Of a DNA stretch of 34,688 nt, positions 27,190-34,688 are shown one piece after another. Where the stretch lies: NCBI GenBank assembly GCA_016932495.1, contig JAFGCR010000014.1:1-34688 (forward strand). The letters are read 5' to 3'. A program made the translations under genes and the position numbers. How positions within the stretch are numbered: the first letter of the stretch is position 1; each line of letters starts with the position of its first letter. This stretch comes from Candidatus Peregrinibacteria bacterium. GTDB taxonomy: Bacteria > Patescibacteriota > Gracilibacteria > UM-FILTER-43-11. The notes under the pieces are model-generated. The model did no database searches and was not told the origin of the DNA. It was given only the letters and a program-made list of their open reading frames with translations.

Positions 27190-28929
27190 TTAGATCCGTT
27201 GTTCCAGTTTAGAGATTTCCATTAATCGGTTGAGAAGCAGTTTCGCATCCTGTTTATCTTTGGAGGCGTTTAATTTTACCTGATAATCCCTTTTGATGAC
27301 GTCAATGTTTTTCCGGTTGATCTGACGGATAAGTTTTCCAACTTCTTTCCCTGCCAGCTCTTTGGGAAAATCAGGATATTTTTCGTCGATAAGAAGGCTG
27401 TAAATACTGACATTTTCGCGTTCTTCCTCTGTCAGTTCAGAGAGGACGCGCTCCATATTGATCGGGCTTCCAAGAGTGTACACTTTTTTGAGAAGGTTGT
27501 AAAACCTTTCTGTATTAGTATCAAACGGCACATTGTCGATCAGATTTTCGGCAACGGTTTTATAGGTTTCCGGATACGTAAAAATGAAGCCCAGTAAAAA
27601 TTCTTCACGGCTGAAAATCCGTTCGTCCGGCTTCGTTTCCCTCTCTGTTTTTATGCCGGGATAGGTTTTTATTTTTGTATTTCTCAGATCGTTCCAGAGC
27701 AGGCGTACATCGGTTTTTAACTCCAGGGCCAGCCGATTGAGGTAGACCCCCTGTTCCACCTCACGTTTATATAGTTTGATCAGCGGGAGCAGAAAGTCCA
27801 TGATCTGCCGTTTGCCTTCCATGGTCTGTTTATCGAATCGGCTGAACGTGTAATCAAAATAAAAATCCATGACGCTGATCGGATTTTCAAGCGCATTTTT
27901 CCAGGCTCCGGGATTTTTCTGGATGCATTCGTCCGGGTCTTTTCCTTCAGGGATCCGGATGATCTGGATGTTCACGTCCGCCATCTGGGCGAGTTCGATT
28001 CCGCGGAATGTCGCTTCACGTCCCGCACTGTCCTGATCAAAGGCAAAAGCGATGTTCTGGGTATAGCGTTTGATGAGTTTGAGCTGCTGGGGAGTCAGCG
28101 CGGTCCCGCAGGTGGCGATGGTGTTTTCGTTGCCCGCCTGATGCGCGGCGATCACGTCCATATATCCTTCCACAAAGATCGCCCGGTCTTTTTCTTTGAC
28201 ACTCTCCTTTCCCCAATTCAGCCCATAAAGCACCAGGCTCTTGTTGTAAGCCGGAGTTTCGGGGGAATTCAGATATTTCGGCTCCCCGTCACCCATAATC
28301 CGCCCGCTGAATCCCACAGGGTTATCCTGATGGTCGAAAATCGGGAAGATCAGACGGTCCCGGAACCGGTCGTAACTGTTTTTATCCGCAATCGAACGCT
28401 GGCTCACGACGGCCGCGTCGATCAGTTCACGGGGTTCAAACCCCTTTTGCAGGAGATAATTTTTAAGCTGGTCAAAGGAATCCGGCGCGAAGCCCAGTTT
28501 GAATTTTTTAATGGTTTCTTCCGCCAGCCCCCGCTTCAGGAAATATTCTTTTTTAGCGTGATTTTCTTCCAGCTGTTCCTGAAAAAACTGAACGGACCAC
28601 TGGTTGATCTCGATAGACCGCAGGCGTTTGTTGTTGAGTTCAGGCATTCTCTGCGGGAGAGTGACATTGGTCTTTTGCGCCAGGATCTTGACCGCTTCAT
28701 TAAAACTGACGTTTTCAATCAGTTCGACAAATTTAAAAATATCCCCGCCCTGATGACAGCCAAAGCAGTACGCGATACCTTTTTCCGGGCTCACCATAAA
28801 ACTGGGCGTCTTTTCATTATGAAACGGACATAAGCCCTTTAAATTCCGGCCGGCTTTTTTCAGCTGAACGTAACTGCCGACCAATTCCTCGATCCCCATG
28901 CGGGCTCTGATTTCTTCTAAATGATCCAT
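27190..28929 (-). CDS. dnaG: DNA primase
   Basis: Zinc-finger CPFHNEKTPSFMVSPEKGIAYCFGCHQGGD; TOPRIM region AIFVEGYMDVIAAHQAG...AFDQDSAGREA. Confidence 0.96.
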   Translation of the reverse strand: MDHLEEIRARMGIEELVGSYVQLKKAGRNLKGLCPFHNEKTPSFMVSPEKGIAYCFGCHQGGDIFKFVELIENVSFNEAVKILAQKTNVTLPQRMPELNNKRLRSIEINQWSVQFFQEQLEENHAKKEYFLKRGLAEETIKKFKLGFAPDSFDQLKNYLLQKGFEPRELIDAAVVSQRSIADKNSYDRFRDRLIFPIFDHQDNPVGFSGRIMGDGEPKYLNSPETPAYNKSLVLYGLNWGKESVKEKDRAIFVEGYMDVIAAHQAGNENTIATCGTALTPQQLKLIKRYTQNIAFAFDQDSAGREATFRGIELAQMADVNIQIIRIPEGKDPDECIQKNPGAWKNALENPISVMDFYFDYTFSRFDKQTMEGKRQIMDFLLPLIKLYKREVEQGVYLNRLALELKTDVRLLWNDLRNTKIKTYPGIKTERETKPDERIFSREEFLLGFIFTYPETYKTVAENLIDNVPFDTNTERFYNLLKKVYTLGSPINMERVLSELTEEERENVSIYSLLIDEKYPDFPKELAGKEVGKLIRQINRKNIDVIKRDYQVKLNASKDKQDAKLLLNRLMEISKLEQRI

Positions 28930-28938
28930 TATTTATAA

Positions 28939-29013
28939 TCGTGTCTCGTGCTTCGTGTCTCGTGACTTGTATTTTATTTGCTCACGAGTCACTAGGCACG
29001 AGTCACTAGGCAC
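28939..29013. repeat. Spacer repeat array L
   Basis: CACGAGTCACTAGG twice in perfect tandem (28983-28996, 28997-29010); inverted relatives CGTGTCTCGTGCTT and CGTGTCTCGTGACTT on the left. Confidence 0.9.
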
Positions 29014-30051
29014 TTAATAAAATAAGTTTTTCTGATCTTTGTTTTCAATGTATTCGATCTTCAGGTGCGCGTAGGCGTTCTCCGTGACCACGCGCCCCCG
29101 GCTGGTCCGGTCTAAAAAGCCTACCTGCATCAGATAGGGCTCGTAGAGGTCTTCGATTGCCTCAGTCTCTTCGGCGGTGGCGGCGGCAATGGTGTTCAGG
29201 CCGACCGGGCCGCCATTGAATTTTTCGATGATGGTCAGCAGGATCTTCCGGTCGGTCCGGTCGAGGCCGATGACATCGACACCGATGGTCTTTAAGCTGC
29301 TTTTGGCCAATTCCGCGTCGATCTTTTTTTTGTCGGCCACTTCCGCAAAATCACGCACTCGTTTAAGCAGGCGGTTGGCAATGCGGGGAGTGCGCCGGGC
29401 ACAGCGGGCGATTTCTTTGATGGCCTCATCGTCGATCGCAATGCTCAGGATGGCGCTTGAGCGCCTGAGAATGCTTTCGATTTCCTGTTCGGTGTAAAAA
29501 TCCAGTTTATAAATGTGGCCAAAACGGTCGCGGAGCGGAGAAGAAAGCGAACCGGCTTTAGTGGTGGCGCCGATCAGGGTGAATTTAGGCAGCTGGATGC
29601 GCATAGAACGGGTGGCCGGCCCTTTTCCTATAATAATGTCCAGCGCGTAATCTTCCATGGCGCTGTACAGGATCTCCTCCACTTGGGTTTTAATGCGGTG
29701 GATCTCATCGATAAACAGGATGTCATTTTCTTCCAGGTTACTCAGAATGGAAGCCAGGTCGCCCTGTTTCTCAATGGCTGGTCCGGAGGTGGTTTTGATG
29801 TTCACTCCCATTTCGTGCGCCACGATGTTGGCCAGCGTGGTCTTGCCCAGCCCCGGAGGCCCGTAAAGCAGGATATGCTCAATGGGTTCTTTGCGCTTTT
29901 TAGCAGCCTGCATGGCGATTTCCAGGGTTTTTTTAATATCCTCCTGCCCGACATATTCGTTCAGGGTTTTGGGGCGCAGGGTCAGGTCGAACTGCTGGCT
30001 GTCATCGTCTGCCTCCCTAGCAGTGGTGATTTGGTTTTCTCTTTCGATCAT
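29014..30051 (-). CDS. ruvB: Holliday junction helicase RuvB
   Basis: [101 protein letters not shown]. Confidence 0.97.
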   Translation of the reverse strand: MIERENQITTAREADDDSQQFDLTLRPKTLNEYVGQEDIKKTLEIAMQAAKKRKEPIEHILLYGPPGLGKTTLANIVAHEMGVNIKTTSGPAIEKQGDLASILSNLEENDILFIDEIHRIKTQVEEILYSAMEDYALDIIIGKGPATRSMRIQLPKFTLIGATTKAGSLSSPLRDRFGHIYKLDFYTEQEIESILRRSSAILSIAIDDEAIKEIARCARRTPRIANRLLKRVRDFAEVADKKKIDAELAKSSLKTIGVDVIGLDRTDRKILLTIIEKFNGGPVGLNTIAAATAEETEAIEDLYEPYLMQVGFLDRTSRGRVVTENAYAHLKIEYIENKDQKNLFY

Positions 30052-30101
30052 AATTTAATAACGATATAACGAAATGACGGCGTAACGAAATAACAAAGGG
30101 G
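30052..30101. repeat. Short TAACGA-word array upstream of ruvB
   Basis: AATAACGATATAACGAAATGACGGCGTAACGAAATAAC: AACGA repeated at short irregular spacing. Confidence 0.55.
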
Positions 30102-30148
30102 ATTATTATTATAGTCGGGAACTCACTATTACGCTAATGATTTTATAA

Positions 30149-30224
30149 TGGTACCCCAGGCAAGAATCGAACTTGCGACCTCCAGCTTAGAAGGCTGTTG
30201 CTCTATCCACTGAGCTACTGGGGC
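30149..30224 (-). tRNA. tRNA-Arg, anticodon UCU, CCA encoded
   Basis: Minus strand GCCCCAG TA GCTC AGTGGATA GAGC A ACAGC CTTCTAA GCTGG AGGTC GCAAG TTCGATT CTTGC CTGGGGT ACCA; 76 nt cloverleaf with one A.G mismatch at the top of the anticodon stem. Confidence 0.96.
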
Positions 30225-30364
30225 AGGTCACATTTATTTTAGGTTGCATTTTGCCTGGGGGCAAGGTAAGGTTAATTTCCTCTGTATCAAGTCTTAAAAA
30301 AAATCTTGATTCAGTCTAGTGCTTGTGTTATATATATCCAGGTTTTTTAAAAAAAATAGCCAAC

Positions 30365-31318
30365 ATGTCTTCCATAAGAGTCCGAAGTCTGCGGAAAAAC
30401 TACGGAAATACCGAAGCGCTGAAAGGGATCTCATTTGATGTCCATAAAGGCGAGATCGTGGGGTTTCTTGGGCCGAACGGCGCCGGTAAGACGACTACGA
30501 TGAAGATCCTGACTTGTTACATGGCAGCCGACAGCGGGGAGGCGCATGTGTCCGGTCATGATTGTTTTAAAGAAGACCTGGCGGTTCGCCGGAAAATCGG
30601 CTATCTGCCGGAAAACAATCCTTTATACAGCGATATGACTGTGGCGGAGTATTTAAGGTATATGGCGGAGCTCCACGATACACCCGCTGAAAAAATGAAT
30701 GAACGCCTCACCGAGGTGACGGTCGAATGCGCCTTAAGCGGTAAGCTTGGCGATACTATCAGCACCCTTTCCAAAGGATACCGTCAGCGGGTGGGTTTGG
30801 CCGCGGCGCTGATCCATGATCCCGATATCCTGATTCTGGATGAGCCGACGGTCGGACTGGATCCGAACCAGATTGTTGAAATACGCAATCTTATTAAAAA
30901 ACTTTCCCAGGAAAAGACCGTTATTCTCTGCAGCCACATTCTGGCTGAAGTGGAACTCACCTGCAGCCGGATCATCATCATCAGCGACGGCCGGATCGTG
31001 GCCTCAGGCACGCCTGCTGAACTGAGAGAACTTGTTGAAGGTCATGTGAATTTAAAACTGATCATCCGGGGAGATAAAGAGGCAGTGAAAAAAATCCTCA
31101 AAAAAATACACGGCGTCAAAAAAGTAGACATTTATCATGTGCCCGAAAAGGACGCTTTCGGTTATGACCTGGTCACGGCCAAAAACCGTGATCTGCGGGA
31201 AAAAGTGACAAAAGTCATTTTTGAGAACGGATTCCAGCTTCTTGAAATCCATAAAGAGACTGTCAGCCTTGAAGAGATCTTCAATGAGGTGACCAAAGGA
31301 TTAAAAACCACGACCTGA
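30365..31318 (+). CDS. ABC transporter ATP-binding protein, GldA-like
   Basis: Walker A GPNGAGKTTTMKIL; LSKGYRQRVGLAAALIHDPDILILDEPTVGLDP. Track start 30323; preferred start 30365. Confidence 0.92.
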   Translation: MSSIRVRSLRKNYGNTEALKGISFDVHKGEIVGFLGPNGAGKTTTMKILTCYMAADSGEAHVSGHDCFKEDLAVRRKIGYLPENNPLYSDMTVAEYLRYMAELHDTPAEKMNERLTEVTVECALSGKLGDTISTLSKGYRQRVGLAAALIHDPDILILDEPTVGLDPNQIVEIRNLIKKLSQEKTVILCSHILAEVELTCSRIIIISDGRIVASGTPAELRELVEGHVNLKLIIRGDKEAVKKILKKIHGVKKVDIYHVPEKDAFGYDLVTAKNRDLREKVTKVIFENGFQLLEIHKETVSLEEIFNEVTKGLKTTT

Positions 31319-31321
31319 CCT

Positions 31322-32044
31322 ATGAACTTTAAACACATCAGCACCATCATGCATAAAGAGCTGTGCGGCTATTTCAATTCCCCGCTGGCTTACATCTTTA
31401 TCACCGTATTCCTCACGCTCACTTCCTGGCTGTTTTTCCGCGGGTTTTTTATCGACAATGTGGCCAGCATGCGGCCGTTTTTCACGTTCCTCCCCTGGGT
31501 CTTTCTGTTTCTGATCCCTGCCGTGACCATGCGCCTGTGGGCCGAAGAGCAGAAGGCCGGAACCCTGGAGATCCTCCTCACCGCCCCGCTGAATGAATGG
31601 GAAGCGGTTTTGGGGAAGTTTCTGGCCAGTTTCGCCTTTTTGGTGATCACCCTGCTTTTATCGCTCGTCCTTCCGATCATTCTTTTCTTTATCGGCGAAC
31701 CGGACTGGGGCATGATCGCGGGCGGGTATTTCGGCGCCGTCTTTTTAGGGGGCGCGTATCTGGCCATCGGCCTGTGGATCTCCAGCCTGACCCAAAACCA
31801 GATCACTGCTTTTATCTTGTCAGTGCTTATGATCTTTATTTTTTTTATTATCGGCGAGCCGGTGGTCCTTCATACGGCTCCTCCTTTTTTGCTCTCTGTT
31901 TTCAAATATCTGGGGCTTGGTTCCCATTTTTCCAGTATTTTACGGGGGGTGATCGACAGCCGCGACCTGATTTATTATTTAACGTTTATCGGTTTTTTTC
32001 TTTATCTGAATGTAACGAGTCTGAATAGCCGAAAATGGCATTAA
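31322..32044 (+). CDS. ABC-2 type permease, GldF-like
   Basis: Six-TM-like profile; KELCGYFNSPLAYIFITVFLTLTSWLFFRGFF; LWAEEQKAGTLEILLTAPLNEWEAVLGKFLA. Confidence 0.88.
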   Translation: MNFKHISTIMHKELCGYFNSPLAYIFITVFLTLTSWLFFRGFFIDNVASMRPFFTFLPWVFLFLIPAVTMRLWAEEQKAGTLEILLTAPLNEWEAVLGKFLASFAFLVITLLLSLVLPIILFFIGEPDWGMIAGGYFGAVFLGGAYLAIGLWISSLTQNQITAFILSVLMIFIFFIIGEPVVLHTAPPFLLSVFKYLGLGSHFSSILRGVIDSRDLIYYLTFIGFFLYLNVTSLNSRKWH

Positions 32045-32045
32045 T

Positions 32046-32100
32046 AGTGCAAGTTTCAAGTGCAAGTTTATTAATAATTCCTTGCACATGCACTTACCCC
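32046..32100. repeat. Spacer repeat array O inside the transporter operon
   Basis: AGTGCAAGTTT at 32046-32056 and 32059-32069, then inverted relatives CTTGCACA and ATGCACTT. Confidence 0.75.
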
Positions 32101-32120
32101 TTACACAGAACGTAGTTTAT

Positions 32121-33698
32121 ATGAATTTTCTCAATCGCTTTAAATACGCCCGGGATTCCTACTTCATCACGATTCTTATCGTGGCGATTGTTCTGATGGT
32201 GAATTTTATCGCAGCCCGCCATTTTATGCGCATTGATCTTACCAAAAACCAATTTTACGCTGTTTCTGATGCCAGTAAGACTATCATGAGGGATCTGGAG
32301 GATATTGTGACCGTTAAAGTCTTTTTTTCTGAAAAACTTCCCCCTAACCTGTTTGCTGTCCGCCAGTATGTGCATGATATCCTGGATGAGCTTGCCTCTT
32401 ATTCAAAGGGCGATCTCATGGTGGATTTTCTGAACCCCGAAGACTCTAAAATAAGACAGGAGGCTTTTGAACTGGGCATCCCGGAAGTGCAGATGAATAT
32501 TGTGGAAAAAGATAAACTTGAGGTAAAAAACGGTTTTCTGGGCGTCGCCGTGGTCTACGGCGACCGGGTCGAGATCCTGCCAGTGGTCCAGAATGTGCTG
32601 AATGTGGAATATGATCTGGTCGCGGCGATCAAAAAAGTGACTGCCCAAAGTACCCCAAAGATCGCTTTTTTGACCGGTCACGACGAACCTGAGCTTACCC
32701 AGCGCGCGGGCGTTGATCAGATGAGGGATACGTACGCCTTATTTAAACAGGCCCTGGACCATAATTATCAGGTGGAAACGGTAAATCTGGCGGAGAGCGG
32801 CACGTTTTCGGACACCGACACTCTGCTGATCGCGGGTTCCAAAACCGCTTTCTCTGATGAGGAAAAATACGCCATTGACCAGTTTTTGCTGTCCGGCAGA
32901 AATGCCATTCTGTTTCTGGATTCAATTGAGGTAAAACCCGACCTGCAGGCGGAAGCGTTTGATTTAAACCTGTCGGATATGCTGGAACATTATGGCGTGG
33001 GCATTGAGGAGCAGTTTGTGCTGGACCAGCTGAATGAGCGGGCGTCTTTCAACCAGGGTTTTATGAATTTTATCGTGCCTTATCCATTTTGGATCAAAGC
33101 GGTTCATCAGTATTTTGATCCGGAAAACCCCATTGTCGCGGCCATGGATTTTATCGTCCTTCCATGGGCCAGCCCGCTGAACGTATTTGACCGGGAGGGC
33201 GTGAATGCCACCGTTCTTGCTTACACAACTCCCAATGCCTGGCTCCAGCCCGGACCGCTCTTTAATCTCGACCCCAGTTCTTTGCAGATCTCCAGTGAAC
33301 AGTATCAGTATCCGTTAGCGGTTCTTCTGGAAGGGGAGTTTACCAGTTTCTTTAGCGGGGATGAGGACTGGATCAAATCCTCTGATGACTATCATGAAAA
33401 ATCCACTCAAACGGGCCGTTTGCTCCTGGTGGGCAATTCCCGTTTTATCAATGACCATTTTGTCAATCTGTACGGCCAGAATATGCTGTTCGCGCTGAAT
33501 ACCGTGGATTTTCTGACACTGGATGATTCCCTGATCTCGATCCGGTCCAAATCATCATTTGACTTTCCCCTGAAAGACCTGTCTGCGCGCGACCGCCAGC
33601 TCGTTAAATTTACCGGCATCTGGCTGATGCCGCTTGCTGTTATCCTTTTTGGCGTCGTCCGTTTTGTACTGCGCCGCCGTAAACCTTTTTCCCTTTAA
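32121..33698 (+). CDS. GldG-like ABC transporter auxiliary protein
   Basis: N-terminal TM, LTKNQFYAVSDASKTIMRDLEDIVTVKVFFSEKLPPNL; C-terminal TM followed by RRRK. Track start 32082 lies in a repeat spacer; preferred start 32121. Confidence 0.85.
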   Translation: MNFLNRFKYARDSYFITILIVAIVLMVNFIAARHFMRIDLTKNQFYAVSDASKTIMRDLEDIVTVKVFFSEKLPPNLFAVRQYVHDILDELASYSKGDLMVDFLNPEDSKIRQEAFELGIPEVQMNIVEKDKLEVKNGFLGVAVVYGDRVEILPVVQNVLNVEYDLVAAIKKVTAQSTPKIAFLTGHDEPELTQRAGVDQMRDTYALFKQALDHNYQVETVNLAESGTFSDTDTLLIAGSKTAFSDEEKYAIDQFLLSGRNAILFLDSIEVKPDLQAEAFDLNLSDMLEHYGVGIEEQFVLDQLNERASFNQGFMNFIVPYPFWIKAVHQYFDPENPIVAAMDFIVLPWASPLNVFDREGVNATVLAYTTPNAWLQPGPLFNLDPSSLQISSEQYQYPLAVLLEGEFTSFFSGDEDWIKSSDDYHEKSTQTGRLLLVGNSRFINDHFVNLYGQNMLFALNTVDFLTLDDSLISIRSKSSFDFPLKDLSARDRQLVKFTGIWLMPLAVILFGVVRFVLRRRKPFSL

Positions 33699-33711
33699 AC
33701 TTTTTACTTTT

Positions 33712-34683
33712 ATGACTGAAAAATTTGAGCAATCGTTTGATTATTTTAAAAAGATGAGCACGCTGAAAAAAGTCCTGATCGTGTTTGTCATCCTGCTTAT
33801 TTTTATTATTGTGGTCGAACAGCCGGGCCGGGATGCCAAAAAACGGCAGAGTGAAAAATTCTTTATTCCTAAGTTTGTGATTGAGGACGTCACTAAAGTC
33901 CAAATGGGGCACGCGGCGCAGGAACGGGAGGTCATTCTTGAGAAAGGCGAAGGGGGATGGCGTGTCGTGAACGGCCATTCTTTTCCCGCGGATACCCAGA
34001 AGGTAGATGATTTTCTGAAAGCCATGTACAGCCTTAAAGAAGGGTCAGTGGTCTCTAATAATCCTGAACGCACGGCTATTTTTTCCGTGGACGAGAAAAA
34101 CGGCATCCATGTTCAGGCATGGAACCATAAGGAACGGGCGATCGCGGATTTCTACGCGGGGGAAACCATCCCCGACGGTCAATATTTAAGAAGGGCGGAT
34201 GAAGATGAAGTCTTTCAGACTATCCCCAGTCTGACCCGTTTTCTGACTGATTCACTGGACAGCTGGAAAGACAAGACTCTTCTGAGTGTGGAGGAGGCGG
34301 ATGTTCGGCGGTTTTCCCTTAAAACCCCTGAGGAAGAAATTGTCTTAGAAAAGAAGGATATGGTGTGGCATGTGATACAGCCTGAGGATTACGAAGCCGA
34401 TGGTTTGGCGGTACGCACGCTTTTCGACCAGTTTAAACAGCTTCGCGCTAACGCTTTTGCGGAGAGCACCGATGCCAGTCAGGCCGATTTTTCCGGCCCG
34501 GATTACAAGCTGTCGGTTCGTATGAATGATGACGCGTTGCAGTTGGTTTTGTTTAAAAAGGCGGAAGAAGGGGATTACTACTTCGCCAAAAACGGGGATA
34601 AAGACATGGTCTATACTGTTGATCAGCCGTTGGTCGATGGTATTTTCGGATTGGAGTTTAAGGCGGAGAACCCCGCCCAATAA
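33712..34683 (+). CDS. DUF4340-like protein
   Basis: Single N-terminal TM, repeated LEKGEGGWRVVNGHSFPADTQKVDDFLKAMYSLKEGSVVSNNPE-type segments; directly follows the GldG-like gene. Preferred start 33712. Confidence 0.75.
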   Translation: MTEKFEQSFDYFKKMSTLKKVLIVFVILLIFIIVVEQPGRDAKKRQSEKFFIPKFVIEDVTKVQMGHAAQEREVILEKGEGGWRVVNGHSFPADTQKVDDFLKAMYSLKEGSVVSNNPERTAIFSVDEKNGIHVQAWNHKERAIADFYAGETIPDGQYLRRADEDEVFQTIPSLTRFLTDSLDSWKDKTLLSVEEADVRRFSLKTPEEEIVLEKKDMVWHVIQPEDYEADGLAVRTLFDQFKQLRANAFAESTDASQADFSGPDYKLSVRMNDDALQLVLFKKAEEGDYYFAKNGDKDMVYTVDQPLVDGIFGLEFKAENPAQ

Positions 34684-34688
34684 CCATT

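Noticed and set aside
30225-30364. Promoter upstream of the ABC transporter ATPase (TATATATA near 30330)
   Set aside because: AT-rich but no convincing -35/-10 pair; not listed as a feature.
646-32120. CRISPR array
   Set aside because: The spacer repeats are short, irregular, inverted as well as direct, and lack regular unique spacers; no cas gene is present.
323-34680. Many short antisense or overlapping ORFs in the track (for example 3690..4451, 5064..5498, 28141..28833)
   Set aside because: They lie opposite or out of frame within well-supported genes and show no recognisable domain; likely chance ORFs.

Overview
The window looks like chromosomal DNA from a small-genome bacterium. Gene content and style suggest the CPR/Patescibacteria, but that is inference and I could not place it taxonomically. 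It contains: a leuS 3' end; a four-gene minor-pseudopilin operon, including a 1189-aa pseudopilin carrying Cys/Asp-rich MopE-like repeats, coupled to pgi; ruvA; an M23 peptidase; rsmI; a HIT protein; a DsbA-like protein; a degenerate IspE-like GHMP kinase; a three-gene island of unknown function (187 aa, 2087 aa, 85 aa); valS; prsW; greA; rpoD; dnaG; ruvB; tRNA-Arg(UCU); and a GldA/F/G-like ABC transporter followed by a DUF4340-like protein. Two signals deserve a second look. (1) Many intergenic spacers are built from short, spacer-specific words repeated in direct and inverted orientation. Two spacers share a word family around CGCTTCGCT/CATTTCATT, and two others are 51-bp near-identical copies. 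(2) Those two 51-bp copies flank the unknown-function island and sit in the predicted 5' leaders of its two converging transcripts, each downstream of an extended -10 promoter. The island genes also carry long coding-strand G tracts (G9, G7, G7). No database search was run; all family names come from motif recognition.
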